Assembly (NCBI GenBank): GCA_021733985.1 | Contig: JAIPJT010000004.1 | Location: forward strand, 1 to 64,000 | Reading direction: 5' to 3' | Source: Victivallales bacterium | Lineage (GTDB): Bacteria > Verrucomicrobiota > Lentisphaeria > Victivallales > GWF2-38-69 | DNA length: 64,000 nucleotides | Notes under the pieces: model-generated | Told to the model about the DNA's origin: nothing | Seen by the model: only the letters and a program-made list of their open reading frames with translations | Database searches by the model: none | Translations under genes and position numbers: made by a program | Part shown: in pieces, positions 44,515-54,406 of the stretch | How the letters are laid out: each line of letters opens with the position of its first letter | How positions within the stretch are numbered: the stretch's first letter is position 1

Positions 44515-45118
44515 AATAAGCCTCCGCCAATTTTTTCTTAGCAATTTTAGAGCGGCCTACAGCTGCAGTCTGCTGGTCTCCGAGATATATCTGGATTTGC
44601 CTGATGTTTTCCCTGCATTCAGGTATTTTGACTTTTTCAAACAAGTTTACCCTTTGAGTGGTCGTCTGAAGTTCTTTATGTAACCTTATAAACTGTTCCT
44701 GCAGAATATCCCGTTCAATTCTAATTTCTAGTATAGACTTCAATATTTCAATACCGTCATCAATCCATGGGGTTTCAGCAAAAAGGTCATATTTTTTTAT
44801 ATTAAAATAGGTTTTATTATATACGGGAATTTTAACTCCGGCAATATTACTGAACTGGTAATCTATTTTGTCTATCGAAATAAAGTTTATAATCTTTTCA
44901 TTTTCATCGTTCTTACCAAACATAGAAATCCAGGACATAATATGCTGTTTTGCCTGTTCTTCTTTCCTTTTATTTTCCTCAACTCTCTGGAGGCTGAGTC
45001 GGGTTTCAAGTTGAAGCTGCTGTTTCTTTAATTGTAGTGTAGGTAGAAAACGCTGAAACTGCTTCAGAGAGTCTCTCTGAGTTTTCAGTTCACTTTTTGT
45101 CAATTTTATTTTAGGCAT
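44507..45118 (-). CDS. atpD: V-type ATPase subunit D
   Basis: A 203-residue coiled-coil protein, the central shaft of the rotor. The N-terminal KLTKSELKTQRDSLKQFQRFLPTLQLKKQQL and the C-terminal NLFEKVKIPECRENIRQI blocks are typical of the family. GGAGC precedes the ATG. It lies between subunits B and I and overlaps the latter by eight bases. Confidence 0.94.
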   Translation of the reverse strand: MPKIKLTKSELKTQRDSLKQFQRFLPTLQLKKQQLQLETRLSLQRVEENKRKEEQAKQHIMSWISMFGKNDENEKIINFISIDKIDYQFSNIAGVKIPVYNKTYFNIKKYDLFAETPWIDDGIEILKSILEIRIERDILQEQFIRLHKELQTTTQRVNLFEKVKIPECRENIRQIQIYLGDQQTAAVGRSKIAKKKLAEAYYD

Positions 45119-45138
45119 TATTAGCTCCGATCATCTAA

Positions 45139-46437
45139 TTAAGCGTTTTCAGGCCAAAACTCCTTAATAAAGTCAGTTTTAATACCTGTCTCAGTTTTAT
45201 CAAAACATTCGGCCAGAGTTTTCCATCCTAAGTCGAGCGCTTCTTCGAGTGGGATATTAACAGACAGGTCCATCATTCTGGATTCAAACATTTCTCCATA
45301 TTTAAGAAGTTTATTGTCCCAGTTAGTCATTTGGAAGCCCATTGACTGCTTTTCACAGGTACTCTTATAATCAGCGTATAACCGTACCATAGTGTCCATG
45401 ATAACACGATGGTCTTTTCTTGTTTTGTCATTTACCTGCTGTTTAAGACGGCTTAGAGAACCGAAGGGTTCTATCCTTCCATTCTTAAGATAGAACTGGC
45501 CTTCTGTTATATATCCAGTATTGTCCGGCACCGGATGCGTTACATCATCACCAGGCATAGTTGTAGCTGCCAGGATTGTAATAGAACCCGCATCATCAAA
45601 GTCTACAGCTTTTTCATAGCGTGCTGCCAGCTGGCTGTAAAGGTCACCGGGGTAACCACGGTTTGACGGGATCTGTTCCATTGTAATAGCAATTTCTTTA
45701 AGTGCATCAGAATAATTTGTCATATCAGTCATTAGAACGAGTACATCTTTTCCTTCCAATGCATAACTTTCAGCTACAGCAAGTGAAACATCCGGTACAA
45801 GCAGACATTCTACAATAGGGTCAGCTGCAGTATGAATAAACATAAGTGATCTGGAAAGAGCACCGTGTTCATCAAGAGTGTTTTTGAAATATAAATAGTC
45901 GTCGTATTTCAGGCCCATTCCACCAAGAATTATTATATCAACTTCAGCCTGCATTGCTATTCTTGCAAGAAGATCGTTGTATGGTTCACCGGCAACAGAA
46001 AAGATAGGAATTTTTTGTGACACGACAAGTGAATTGAAAACATCTATCATCGGAATACCGGTTCTAACCATTCTCTGTGGAATGATTCTTTTAGCCGGGT
46101 TAACAGAAGGACCGCCGATTTCTATTAAATCTTCAGTAATTTCGGGGCGATTGTCACGAGGACGGCCTGCACCGTTAAAAACTCTGCCCAGTAGATTGTC
46201 CGAGGATGAAATCTGCATAGGTTTTCCGAGAAAACGAACTTCATCATTTGTAGAGACTCCGCGGCTTCCTGCGAAAACCTGAAGATACACCTTATTGTCC
46301 TGAAGTCTTATAACCTGTGCAAGAGAGACTCCGCGTTTACTGGTGACTTCCGCAAGATCATTATATGCTACATTTTCGGCTTCAACTGTAATAACATTTC
46401 CGGCAACCTGTATTATTTTATGATATACCTTACGCAT
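45139..46437 (-). CDS. atpB: V-type ATPase subunit B
   Basis: A 432-residue non-catalytic nucleotide-binding subunit of the A3B3 head. Blocks include the degenerate P-loop region [33 protein letters not shown] and [21 protein letters not shown]. The ATG at 46437 ([13 protein letters not shown]), with AAGGAGAG upstream, is preferred to 46521, which would add a foreign-looking 28 residues and overlap subunit A deeply. With this start it overlaps the subunit A stop by eight bases, as D and I do. Confidence 0.95.
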   Translation of the reverse strand: MRKVYHKIIQVAGNVITVEAENVAYNDLAEVTSKRGVSLAQVIRLQDNKVYLQVFAGSRGVSTNDEVRFLGKPMQISSSDNLLGRVFNGAGRPRDNRPEITEDLIEIGGPSVNPAKRIIPQRMVRTGIPMIDVFNSLVVSQKIPIFSVAGEPYNDLLARIAMQAEVDIIILGGMGLKYDDYLYFKNTLDEHGALSRSLMFIHTAADPIVECLLVPDVSLAVAESYALEGKDVLVLMTDMTNYSDALKEIAITMEQIPSNRGYPGDLYSQLAARYEKAVDFDDAGSITILAATTMPGDDVTHPVPDNTGYITEGQFYLKNGRIEPFGSLSRLKQQVNDKTRKDHRVIMDTMVRLYADYKSTCEKQSMGFQMTNWDNKLLKYGEMFESRMMDLSVNIPLEEALDLGWKTLAECFDKTETGIKTDFIKEFWPENA

Positions 46438-48163
46438 TTGTACTCTCCTTAAGTTTTCTGTCAATCGATTGTTCGAGTTCTTTAAACTCGTTGCTGCCCA
46501 TCTTTGCATAATTCCAGTCAATGTACAGCTGGCGGAGTTCCATAAAAAATTTTCTTACAGAATCTTTATCTTCAAATTTCATCTCGGTTTTGAGTATATT
46601 CATTACTTTGTCAAACATATGTTTCTGGCGTTTTTCATTTGTAGCGCCATCAACACTGTCAAATGTGTTTTGCTGCAGATAAACTGAATCAATAAATTCA
46701 CTTTTCAGATAAATCATGAAATCGTCAATGCTTGTTCCTTCTTCACCGACGACTTTCATCATCTGATTAACTTCATTTCCTCGTTGGAGAGTTTTTCTTG
46801 CAGTTTCGAGTGCTTCCGGAGCAGCAATACTGTTATATTTACTCCAGCTGTCAAGTGGATGTATTGAAGGGAATCTTCTGGCTTCTGCACGTTCACGGGA
46901 AAGTCCAAGGAAAGCCCCTACTACTTTTAATGTTGCCTGTGTTACGGGTTCTTCAAAATTACCGCCTGCTGGGCTGACTGAACCGCCGATAGTAACGGAA
47001 CCTGACTCACCGTTATTCAGTTTAACGAGACCTGCCCGTTCATAAAAACCTGCTATAAGAGATTCGAGGTAAGCAGGGAATCCTTCTTCGCCCGGAATCT
47101 CTTCGAGTCTGCCGGACATTTCACGAAGGGCCTGGGCCCATCTGGATGTTGAATCAGCGAGGAGAAGCGTGTTAAGCCCCATTTGCCTGTAGTATTCGGC
47201 CATTGTAACTGCGGTATAAACAGAAGCTTCACGCGCTGCAACAGGCATTGAGCTTGTATTGCATATAATAATGGATCTTTCCATTAAAGTTTTTCCGGTT
47301 CTCGGGTCTTCAAGGTGTGGGAATTCCTTAAGAATTTCTACAACTTCCCCAGCTCGTTCACCGCAGGCTGCGATAACAACGATATCAGTTTGGGCATGCT
47401 GACTTATTGCATGCTGAAGAACGGTTTTGCCGGCACCGAAAGGCCCTGGTGTACAGAAAGTTCCTCCAACAGCTACCGGAAAAAAGGTATCAATAATTCT
47501 TTGCTGTGTAATTAATGTATCTTCCGGTAGATATTTTTCTTTATATGCGTTTATGGGGATTTTTACCGGCCAGTTCTGGACCATTTTTATTTCTAATACT
47601 TCCCCTTTCTCATTTTCAGCTTTTCCGATAATATCATCTAAGGTATATTCACCAGATTCAGCAATCTCTGTTATAGTCCAGTTTCCCTGTGCGGAAAACG
47701 GGAAAGATATATAGTGAGTATAAATTCCCTCAGGTACATGCCCTACATAATCCCCGGCTTTTATTTTGTCATCCTTTTTGGCTGTAGGAGTAAATTCCCA
47801 TTTTGTTTCTCTGTCAAGAGGCTGCATGTATACACCTCTTTCAAGAAAGAAACCTGATTCTTCTGCAAGGTTATCTAACGGATTCTGGAGCCCGTCATAA
47901 ACCATTGTCAAAAGTCCCGGCCCGAGTTCTACACTTAATAAGTTATCAGTAAATTCGATAACGTCGTTAATCTTTAATCCTGACGTTGATTCAAATACCT
48001 GCAGGTCTGCTTTGTTGCCATTTACACGAATAACTTCGCATTTCAGTTTTTTATCACCGATAATAGCGAATGCTACTTCGTTCTGTGTTACAAAAGTGTC
48101 AAACCTGACAGTGATCATGTTGCCATTAATACCAACTATATGGCCTCGATTATTATCCAGCAT
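46430..48163 (-). CDS. atpA: V-type ATPase subunit A (catalytic)
   Basis: A 577-residue catalytic subunit with the P-loop [11 protein letters not shown] (about residues 235-245), the long A-subunit insertion ahead of it, and [19 protein letters not shown] and [21 protein letters not shown]. It hydrolyses or makes ATP coupled to ion transport. AGGAG precedes the ATG. It is preceded by the DUF2764 gene and overlaps subunit B. Confidence 0.97.
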   Translation of the reverse strand: MLDNNRGHIVGINGNMITVRFDTFVTQNEVAFAIIGDKKLKCEVIRVNGNKADLQVFESTSGLKINDVIEFTDNLLSVELGPGLLTMVYDGLQNPLDNLAEESGFFLERGVYMQPLDRETKWEFTPTAKKDDKIKAGDYVGHVPEGIYTHYISFPFSAQGNWTITEIAESGEYTLDDIIGKAENEKGEVLEIKMVQNWPVKIPINAYKEKYLPEDTLITQQRIIDTFFPVAVGGTFCTPGPFGAGKTVLQHAISQHAQTDIVVIAACGERAGEVVEILKEFPHLEDPRTGKTLMERSIIICNTSSMPVAAREASVYTAVTMAEYYRQMGLNTLLLADSTSRWAQALREMSGRLEEIPGEEGFPAYLESLIAGFYERAGLVKLNNGESGSVTIGGSVSPAGGNFEEPVTQATLKVVGAFLGLSRERAEARRFPSIHPLDSWSKYNSIAAPEALETARKTLQRGNEVNQMMKVVGEEGTSIDDFMIYLKSEFIDSVYLQQNTFDSVDGATNEKRQKHMFDKVMNILKTEMKFEDKDSVRKFFMELRQLYIDWNYAKMGSNEFKELEQSIDRKLKESTNA

Positions 48164-48248
48164 AATGGATTCTCCTCACTGTTGCTTTATATATTATTTT
48201 ATTCATCATTAGTTTTCCGTGGAGTAAAAAAAAACAGAACAGGGCTGT

Positions 48249-48803
48249 TTAAACAATCTCCAGAATATCTCCTTTATATAGTTCATTAAGAGCTTTTTCA
48301 AAATTATTCTTTCCCCTGTCGGTAGTTCGATGAAGCCATTTTTCACAGAGCTGCAGCTTTAATTTATAAATACATAGCAGATCCAGATCAAAAATATGAC
48401 ATGCTTCAAGGCTATTGAGAAAGACCCATCTTTGTTCATCTAAAACCTTTTCCTTTTGAAGAGGTGTTTCAGCGCTTAAAGCTTCCTGTACTACACGATC
48501 GACTTCGGAAAAGTAATCATATTCTTCGCGGAGGTATAATGTCTGGTCAAGGTCAAGTTTTGTTGAACGATGCCTGACTAAACGGTTTCTCAAGCAGGTT
48601 TCCCAGTTATACCATCTTTCAGTAGTAGTGATTGAATGGTTCGGTGATTTTTTGGGCTGGACATCTGTCTCTTTTAATATTTCCATTTCATTTACTGTCA
48701 ACCATTCTTCACAGTTTAAAAGAAAGGTATCCATATCTACTTCTAACTCGTCCCATAGATATATTGACGGCAGACTACTTATAAGATAGTAAAATTTAGA
48801 CAT
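48249..48803 (-). CDS. DUF2764 family V-ATPase-associated protein
   Basis: A 184-residue protein starting MSKFYYLISSLPSI, the signature start of DUF2764. Genes of this family lie between V-ATPase subunits E and A in spirochaetes, chlamydiae and Bacteroidetes, whose operons lack recognisable C and F subunits, as this one does. It most likely supplies the missing connector (C-like) function (inference). The body is helical with Trp and Tyr clusters. AAAGGA precedes the ATG, 18 bases after subunit E. Confidence 0.85.
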   Translation of the reverse strand: MSKFYYLISSLPSIYLWDELEVDMDTFLLNCEEWLTVNEMEILKETDVQPKKSPNHSITTTERWYNWETCLRNRLVRHRSTKLDLDQTLYLREEYDYFSEVDRVVQEALSAETPLQKEKVLDEQRWVFLNSLEACHIFDLDLLCIYKLKLQLCEKWLHRTTDRGKNNFEKALNELYKGDILEIV

Positions 48804-48821
48804 ATTATACAGCTTCCTTTT

Positions 48822-49424
48822 TTATTTTATAACTGAAGCGAGTCTGGGGCCAACATATTCGCATACAATATCAGTCAATGCTTCATCTGAAAAATCAAAA
48901 AATACATCAGAACCTTTAAAGCCGATTTTCATGCCTGTTGCAAAATCGTGACCTGTAAATACTTCAGGTTTTTCCTCGAAAGAGTCAAGAAAGCTTTTTT
49001 TAAGTTTATCCACTATTTCATTTAACTCCTTTTGAGGGAAAATCAACTTCATTGATGCTTCTTTCCCTGAAGTTTCAATATAATGCTCAGACATTTTTTT
49101 GATAATTTCCCCCATAAGTTCGGGTGTTAAAGCTTCTGAGATTAGATCTTTAATGCAGTTACGCATTCTTTCCTGTAGGGTAGAGTTAAGTTCTATGATG
49201 ATATCCCTCGCAGCCTGTTTTATAGAGGACTTGGCACGTTCTTCATTTTTCTTTGCATCTTCAGACGCTTTTTTCAGAATTGAATCTGCCTCCTCTTTTG
49301 CCCCCTGAACAATATCCTCAGCTTCTTTTTGTGCATTTTTAATAATGTCAGCTTTTTCTGTTTCAGCTTTTTTTATACCTTCTTCATTGATTCTATTAAG
49401 AAGTCCCTGCAATTCTTCAGCCAT
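48822..49424 (-). CDS. atpE: V-type ATPase subunit E
   Basis: A 200-residue peripheral stalk subunit: a long Lys/Glu/Ala-rich coiled coil (about 1-85) and a globular C-terminal domain that sits on the head. The heptad-like AEKADIIKNAQKEAEDI pattern is typical. It is the first gene of the seven-gene V-ATPase operon (E, DUF2764, A, B, D, I, K). No G/H partner or F subunit was found. AAAGGAG precedes the ATG. Confidence 0.9.
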   Translation of the reverse strand: MAEELQGLLNRINEEGIKKAETEKADIIKNAQKEAEDIVQGAKEEADSILKKASEDAKKNEERAKSSIKQAARDIIIELNSTLQERMRNCIKDLISEALTPELMGEIIKKMSEHYIETSGKEASMKLIFPQKELNEIVDKLKKSFLDSFEEKPEVFTGHDFATGMKIGFKGSDVFFDFSDEALTDIVCEYVGPRLASVIK

Positions 49425-49751
49425 ACTTACTCCTTTAATTATTTGTATATAAAATTTAATCTAAGGTGTATTTTGATATCCAAATTAATGTCGCAATTTT
49501 GATATTAAATTTTTCTCTAATCTAAAGGGAATAATACTAATTTTACATAAGTTCTTTTAGATTGTAAAGATTTGTAAGAAAAAAAATATAAAAATTTGTT
49601 TTGAATAAAATACTTTTTACAAAATTGAAAAAGTTTTGAAGTTATTTACTTACTTCAAATTATTGTTTTTTTCAAGAATGAATGTAATTTTTATGTTCAA
49701 ATATAATTTTTTATATGATTTACAATAATTTAAATATTTATGGAGTTTATT
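49425..49751. promoter_or_regulatory. divergent control region of V-ATPase and nifU, with inverted repeat
   Basis: This 327-bp stretch is very AT-rich and has no gene. At 49635-49659 TTTGAAGT and ACTTCAAA form perfect eight-base arms around a nine-base spacer, about 95 bases before the nifU start; this is a candidate operator. No single promoter stands out. Confidence 0.35.
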
Positions 49752-50606
49752 ATGTGGAATTATACAGATAAAGTGATGGAACATTTCCTTAATCCCAGAA
49801 ACGTAGGCAAAGTTGATAATCCTGACGGAGAAGCAATAGTTGGAAATCTCAGTTGTGGCGATGCGCTAGAAATTTCTTTCAGTCTTGATGAGAATAAAAA
49901 AATAAAAGATGTAAAATTTAAGACTTTCGGCTGCGGCAGTGCTATTGCTTCTTCTTCTGTGCTTACAGAAATGGTAAAAGGTAAGACACTTGAGGAAGCG
50001 GAAAAAATTACGAATCATGATATAGTGGATAAACTGGGCGGATTACCGGATAAAAAAATTCACTGTTCTGTAATGGGTACTGATGCTTTGCATGCTGCCA
50101 TAGCTAATTATCGCGGTGAAAAACCGAAAGATACTAATGAAACCAAATATGAAGGGACTGTGGTTTGTCATTGTTTTGATGTGACTGATGTCAAAATTAG
50201 GGAGCTTGCAAAAGAGAATAACTTAAAAACTGTGGATGAAATAACAGATTACTGCAAAGCCGGAGGTTCATGCGGAGAGTGCAGAGAAGAAATTAAGCAA
50301 ATTCTTGACGGGCTCTGGAAAAGGGAAAAGGAAACCAGTGGAAAGGATATTTCGAATCAGAAAACAGTACTGACGTTTGCACAGAAAGTGATGAAAGTAC
50401 AGGAGGTTATAGAACAGGAAATACGGCCTGCCTTAGAGAGAGACGGTGGGAGTATCGAATTTATTGATTTATCAAAGGATACAGTAGTAGTCAGGCTCAA
50501 AGGAAGATGCGCAAGCTGCCCGAGCTCAAAAGTTACTATTAAAACTTTTGTTGAGAAAAAATTAAAAGAACTTGTTTCTGAAGAACTAAAGGTTGAACAG
50601 GAGTAA
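49752..50606 (+). CDS. nifU: NifU-type Fe-S cluster assembly scaffold
   Basis: A full three-domain NifU of 284 residues. The N-terminal IscU-like domain carries Cys35, Cys61 and Cys105 (NLSCGDAL, FGCGSAI, IHCSVMG). A central BFD-type [2Fe-2S] domain has VVCHCFDVTD and GGSCGECREE. The C-terminal Nfu domain has GRCASCPSS. It builds and delivers Fe-S clusters, needed here for KamA and Dxs-pathway enzymes among others. The ATG at 49752 with GGAG six bases upstream is preferred to the track start at 49740. It is convergent with lgt. No nifS was found next to it. Confidence 0.94.
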   Translation: MWNYTDKVMEHFLNPRNVGKVDNPDGEAIVGNLSCGDALEISFSLDENKKIKDVKFKTFGCGSAIASSSVLTEMVKGKTLEEAEKITNHDIVDKLGGLPDKKIHCSVMGTDALHAAIANYRGEKPKDTNETKYEGTVVCHCFDVTDVKIRELAKENNLKTVDEITDYCKAGGSCGECREEIKQILDGLWKREKETSGKDISNQKTVLTFAQKVMKVQEVIEQEIRPALERDGGSIEFIDLSKDTVVVRLKGRCASCPSSKVTIKTFVEKKLKELVSEELKVEQE

Positions 50607-50624
50607 AACTTAACCACTGGATTT

Positions 50625-51470
50625 TCAGTTATTAACTTGTAACTTTTTCAGATATTTTATATCATCAGTATTCATGCCGTTGACAAGTTTATGATTTTTA
50701 TATGCATTTATAAACCACGCAGTACCGATAATTATCATAGGGAAGGATAGTACCTGTCCCATTGTCAGCCAACCCCAGGCCAGATACCCTAATTGCGGAT
50801 CAGGCGCTCTTACAAACTCAACTGCAAATCTGAAGATACCGTAGAGTAATAGAAATAAACCTGAAACAGCCATTCTCGGCCTGGTTTTTCTGGAGTAAAA
50901 CCATAAAATTATAAACAGTACTATACCTTCTAACAAAAATTCGTAGAGCATTGAGGGGTGCCTGGGTAATTGTGCAGGATCTGTCGGGAAAACCATAGCC
51001 CAGGGGATGGTAGTTGTTTTACCCCAGAGTTCACCGTTTATAAAGTTTCCAATTCGTCCGGCTCCTAATCCTATAGGCACAAAAGGGACTATAAAATCAC
51101 CAACCTGAAAAAGATTCTTCCTGTTTTTTTTTGCAAATATAATAAATGCTGTAATTACACCTATTAATCCGCCGTGAAACGACATGCCTCCATCCCAGAC
51201 TTTAATTATTTCCGAAGGATTAGATAAATAATATGGAAGATTATAAAAAACAATGTATCCTAAACGTCCGCCTAATAAAACCCCTATAATACCATAAAAA
51301 ATTAAATCTGAAAGTTGTTCTGAAGTCCAGAGGCCTTTTGATTTTCTTACTCTGATTGATGCGCAGAGCCAGATTAATATGAATCCAATTAAATACATTA
51401 CTCCATACCAATGTATTTTTATCGGCCCAAGTTTTAAAAGGACAGGGTTAATGTCAGGGTATTTTATCAT
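50625..51470 (-). CDS. lgt: prolipoprotein diacylglyceryl transferase
   Basis: A 281-residue membrane protein with about seven segments. It attaches diacylglycerol to the lipobox cysteine of prolipoproteins. The Lgt signature [13 protein letters not shown], the N-terminal [12 protein letters not shown] and the [11 protein letters not shown] block are present. It begins three bases after the dxs stop and ends the pabA-dxs-lgt operon. A lipoprotein that would be its substrate is encoded at 56780. Confidence 0.97.
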   Translation of the reverse strand: MIKYPDINPVLLKLGPIKIHWYGVMYLIGFILIWLCASIRVRKSKGLWTSEQLSDLIFYGIIGVLLGGRLGYIVFYNLPYYLSNPSEIIKVWDGGMSFHGGLIGVITAFIIFAKKNRKNLFQVGDFIVPFVPIGLGAGRIGNFINGELWGKTTTIPWAMVFPTDPAQLPRHPSMLYEFLLEGIVLFIILWFYSRKTRPRMAVSGLFLLLYGIFRFAVEFVRAPDPQLGYLAWGWLTMGQVLSFPMIIIGTAWFINAYKNHKLVNGMNTDDIKYLKKLQVNN

Positions 51471-51473
51471 AAT

Positions 51474-53339
51474 TTATCCGTAAGAAAGAATATCTATATT
51501 ATCCAATATTTTTTCTGCGATTCGTTCTGGAGTCAGTCCCATTTTCTTCTTTATCCCGCCGGGAGTCCCGTGAGGTATAATATTGTTGCTATATCCGAAA
51601 TGGAGTATTTCTTTGTGATCAATGTTTATCAACGTTTCATCAACTGTAGAAGCCAACCCTCCTGATTTTCTGTTGTCTTCAATTGTAACTACAGGCATTT
51701 TTTGTGCAGTGTTTATTAGTTTCTCCTCATCGAAGGGTCTGATGAACCTCGTATTTACTATATTAATTTCCACTTTAGAAAAGGTATTGATAATATTTTT
51801 AACTTTAAGTGCTGTCAGGAGCTCTCCTCCAGTTGCCCATATCGACAGGTCCTGTCCTTCTGTTATATCTAATGCCTTTCCCCATTTAATTTTTTTATCA
51901 GTATTTTGAAATTTTGAAATTTTATCCTTAGAGTATTTAATAATAACCGGGGCTGCTTTTTCATATGCTTCGAACAACATGTTTTCCAGTTCAATTTTAT
52001 CAGCGGGATAAAGTATTGATATGTTTGGAAGGGACCTGATATAGCTAAGGTCATTTACGCCGTGGTGTGTCGGCCCGTCTGCTACAATGCCGGCACGGTC
52101 GGCACATATTATTAACGGCAGTCCCTGTAGGCAGATATCATGGAAAAGGCATCCCAAAGAGCGTTGAAGAAAAGTTGAATAAACTGCAAATACTGGCCTT
52201 AATCCTTTGGCGGCCAGTCCTGCTGCAAAAACAGTGGCATGTTCTTCTGCAATTCCGACATCAAAAAACCTGTCGGGAAATTTTTGGGCAAACTTGTCCA
52301 TTCCGGTTCCGGATTTCATTGCTGCTGTAATTCCAACAATCTCACGGTGTTTATCAGCCAATTTGACTAAAGAATGTCCGAACGCTTCTGAAAAAGTTAA
52401 ATGTTTGGATGATTTTGATTTACCCGTTTTCAGTTCAAATCCGCTGAGGCCGTGGAATTTTTCAGGATAAAGCTCGGCAGGTTTATACCCTTTTCCTTTG
52501 GTTGTCAAAACATGAACGACTACCGGTGAATCAAATTCCTTAATCAGCTCAAACGTCTGTAAAAGGAGTTTTAGGTTATGCCCGTCAATGGGGCCTATAT
52601 ATCTTATTCCAAGTTCCTCGAAAAAAACTCCCGGGACAAGAAGACTTTTTGCTGCTTCTTCAATTTCGCCGATTGTTTTTCTGATTTTATTTCCGTAACG
52701 GGGTATTTTTAGTATAGTTCTTTTGAAAAAATTTCTTGTTTTATTGTAGCCGCGTTTAAGGATTATTCTATTCAGATATGAAGTCATACCCCCGACATTT
52801 TTGGAAATAGACATTTTATTATCATTGAGAACTAAAATTAAGTCTTTGGTTGTTTCTGAAATATTATTTAATCCTTCAAATGTAATACCGTTTGTGAGGG
52901 AACCGTCACCTATAACCGATATAATTTTTTCTTTTCCGCCCTGTCTGTCTCTTGCAACTGCCATACCGAGAGCTGCAGAAACTGCAGTGCCGGCATGTCC
53001 GGCATAAAAGCAGTCGTATTCTGATTCTTTCGGACTTGTAAAACCGCAGCATCCGTTATCTTTACGAAGTGTGTTAAAGAAAAAATTACGGCCGGTAATT
53101 AATTTGTGAGCGTAAGTTTGATGGCTTACATCCCACAGGATTTTGTCTTTCGGTGTATTGAATATGTAGTGCATAGCAACAGTAAGTTCAACTACACCAA
53201 GATTTGGAGCTGTATGACCGCCGTTTACGGAAGTGACCTCTATAATTTTATTTCTGATTTCTTTGCACAGCGTAATTAATTCCGAGTTGTTGAGCTTTCT
53301 GGCATCTTCAGGACTATTTATAAAACCTAATATACTCAT
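51474..53339 (-). CDS. dxs: 1-deoxy-D-xylulose-5-phosphate synthase
   Basis: A 621-residue thiamine diphosphate enzyme that joins pyruvate and glyceraldehyde 3-phosphate in the MEP isoprenoid pathway. The N-terminal GHAGTAVSAALGMAVARD, the ThDP motif GDGSLTNG with its downstream NDNKMSISKNVGG, and the pyrimidine domain (DVGIAEEHATVFAAGLA) are intact. Six bases separate it from the preceding pabA/trpG gene. The ribosome binding site is weak (AAAGAAAC), so translation may be coupled. Confidence 0.97.
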   Translation of the reverse strand: MSILGFINSPEDARKLNNSELITLCKEIRNKIIEVTSVNGGHTAPNLGVVELTVAMHYIFNTPKDKILWDVSHQTYAHKLITGRNFFFNTLRKDNGCCGFTSPKESEYDCFYAGHAGTAVSAALGMAVARDRQGGKEKIISVIGDGSLTNGITFEGLNNISETTKDLILVLNDNKMSISKNVGGMTSYLNRIILKRGYNKTRNFFKRTILKIPRYGNKIRKTIGEIEEAAKSLLVPGVFFEELGIRYIGPIDGHNLKLLLQTFELIKEFDSPVVVHVLTTKGKGYKPAELYPEKFHGLSGFELKTGKSKSSKHLTFSEAFGHSLVKLADKHREIVGITAAMKSGTGMDKFAQKFPDRFFDVGIAEEHATVFAAGLAAKGLRPVFAVYSTFLQRSLGCLFHDICLQGLPLIICADRAGIVADGPTHHGVNDLSYIRSLPNISILYPADKIELENMLFEAYEKAAPVIIKYSKDKISKFQNTDKKIKWGKALDITEGQDLSIWATGGELLTALKVKNIINTFSKVEINIVNTRFIRPFDEEKLINTAQKMPVVTIEDNRKSGGLASTVDETLINIDHKEILHFGYSNNIIPHGTPGGIKKKMGLTPERIAEKILDNIDILSYG

Positions 53340-53345
53340 GTTTCT

Positions 53346-53921
53346 TTAGTTTTGAATTTTAATAAAATTTCGCAGAAGTTTATGGCCGAATTCAGTTAAA
53401 ATGGATTCGGGATGAAACTGTACACCGTAAATGGGTAAATTTTTATGCTGGATACCCATAACTATACCGTCTATAGTTTTAGCTGTAACTTTTAAGCAGT
53501 CCGGTATGGAGGAAGGGGAAATAATTAACGAATGATATCTTGTGGCACTGTATGGAGATGGAATATCATCAAAAATTCCTTCATTATTGTGATATATTTT
53601 AGAAGTTTTACCGTGCATTAATTCCGGTGCATGTACAATATTAGCCCCGAAAACATCACCAATCGATTGAAACCCCAGGCAAACTCCCAGAACAGGAAGC
53701 TCTTTATCTGCAAGCTTTTCAATTAGGCTGCATGATATGCCTGCCTGTTTGGGGGTACATGGTCCCGGCGAAATTACGACTTTGTCAAATTTTTCATTCT
53801 CCATGATGAAATCTGCAGAAACCGCGTTATTTCTTATTACATTTACGTCCTGGTTCAATTCTCTGAAATATTGAACTATGTTATATGTGAATGAGTCGTA
53901 ATTGTCTATCATTAATATCAT
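53346..53921 (-). CDS. anthranilate / aminodeoxychorismate synthase glutaminase subunit (TrpG/PabA)
   Basis: A 191-residue class I glutamine amidotransferase. The triad is Cys81 in GVCLGFQS, with His170 and Glu172 in FHPES. The N-terminal MIDNYDSFTYNIVQY and the SPGPCTPKQAG block are the TrpG/PabA signature. It releases ammonia for a chorismate-using partner (TrpE or PabB), but no such gene is in the window, so tryptophan and folate roles cannot be separated. It is the first gene of an operon with dxs and lgt. Confidence 0.92.
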   Translation of the reverse strand: MILMIDNYDSFTYNIVQYFRELNQDVNVIRNNAVSADFIMENEKFDKVVISPGPCTPKQAGISCSLIEKLADKELPVLGVCLGFQSIGDVFGANIVHAPELMHGKTSKIYHNNEGIFDDIPSPYSATRYHSLIISPSSIPDCLKVTAKTIDGIVMGIQHKNLPIYGVQFHPESILTEFGHKLLRNFIKIQN

Positions 53922-54406
53922 TGATACTTATCCATTAGGTATAAAGAAAAAAAGCTAATATATAATATTATTTCGGACTGCTATTTACTGAGATTAGTTA
54001 TTCTTATATTATTTTTATCATTATAAATAGATTAAAACTACTTTAATAAATACATTTTTAGACAAAAAAATCAAGATTCCATATTATGATATGTTTAATA
54101 AAAATTATTTGCTGAATATATGGTTAATGATAATATGGAAATATTGAAAAATATACTATATTGCAATATCTTATAATAAGATAGATTAATACGAAAAGCC
54201 TTCAAAATCCGGGGCCTGAAAAAAAATGGACTTCCGAATTTGCCGGGCCGCTAAGGCCGCCAAATATTTTTTTCCGTTGAATATCTATATTATATAGAGA
54301 TAAACGCAGGAATTAAGGATAATCCGCTATAGGCGGAATGTACTTTTGTATAAGGCTTAAAAAAAGCATTTCGATAATAATAATATAAAATTGGGATTAC
54401 AACACA
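53922..54406. other. 485-bp intergenic region with a G/C-rich island
   Basis: Divergent control region of pabA and the repeat protein gene. Most is very AT-rich. At about 54208-54262 there is a G/C-rich stretch (atccggggcctg ... gccgggccgctaaggccgcc) that can form short hairpins, and at 54330-54344 TCCGC-tatag-GCGGA. These look like decayed palindromic repeat elements. No gene or RNA was recognised. Confidence 0.4.
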
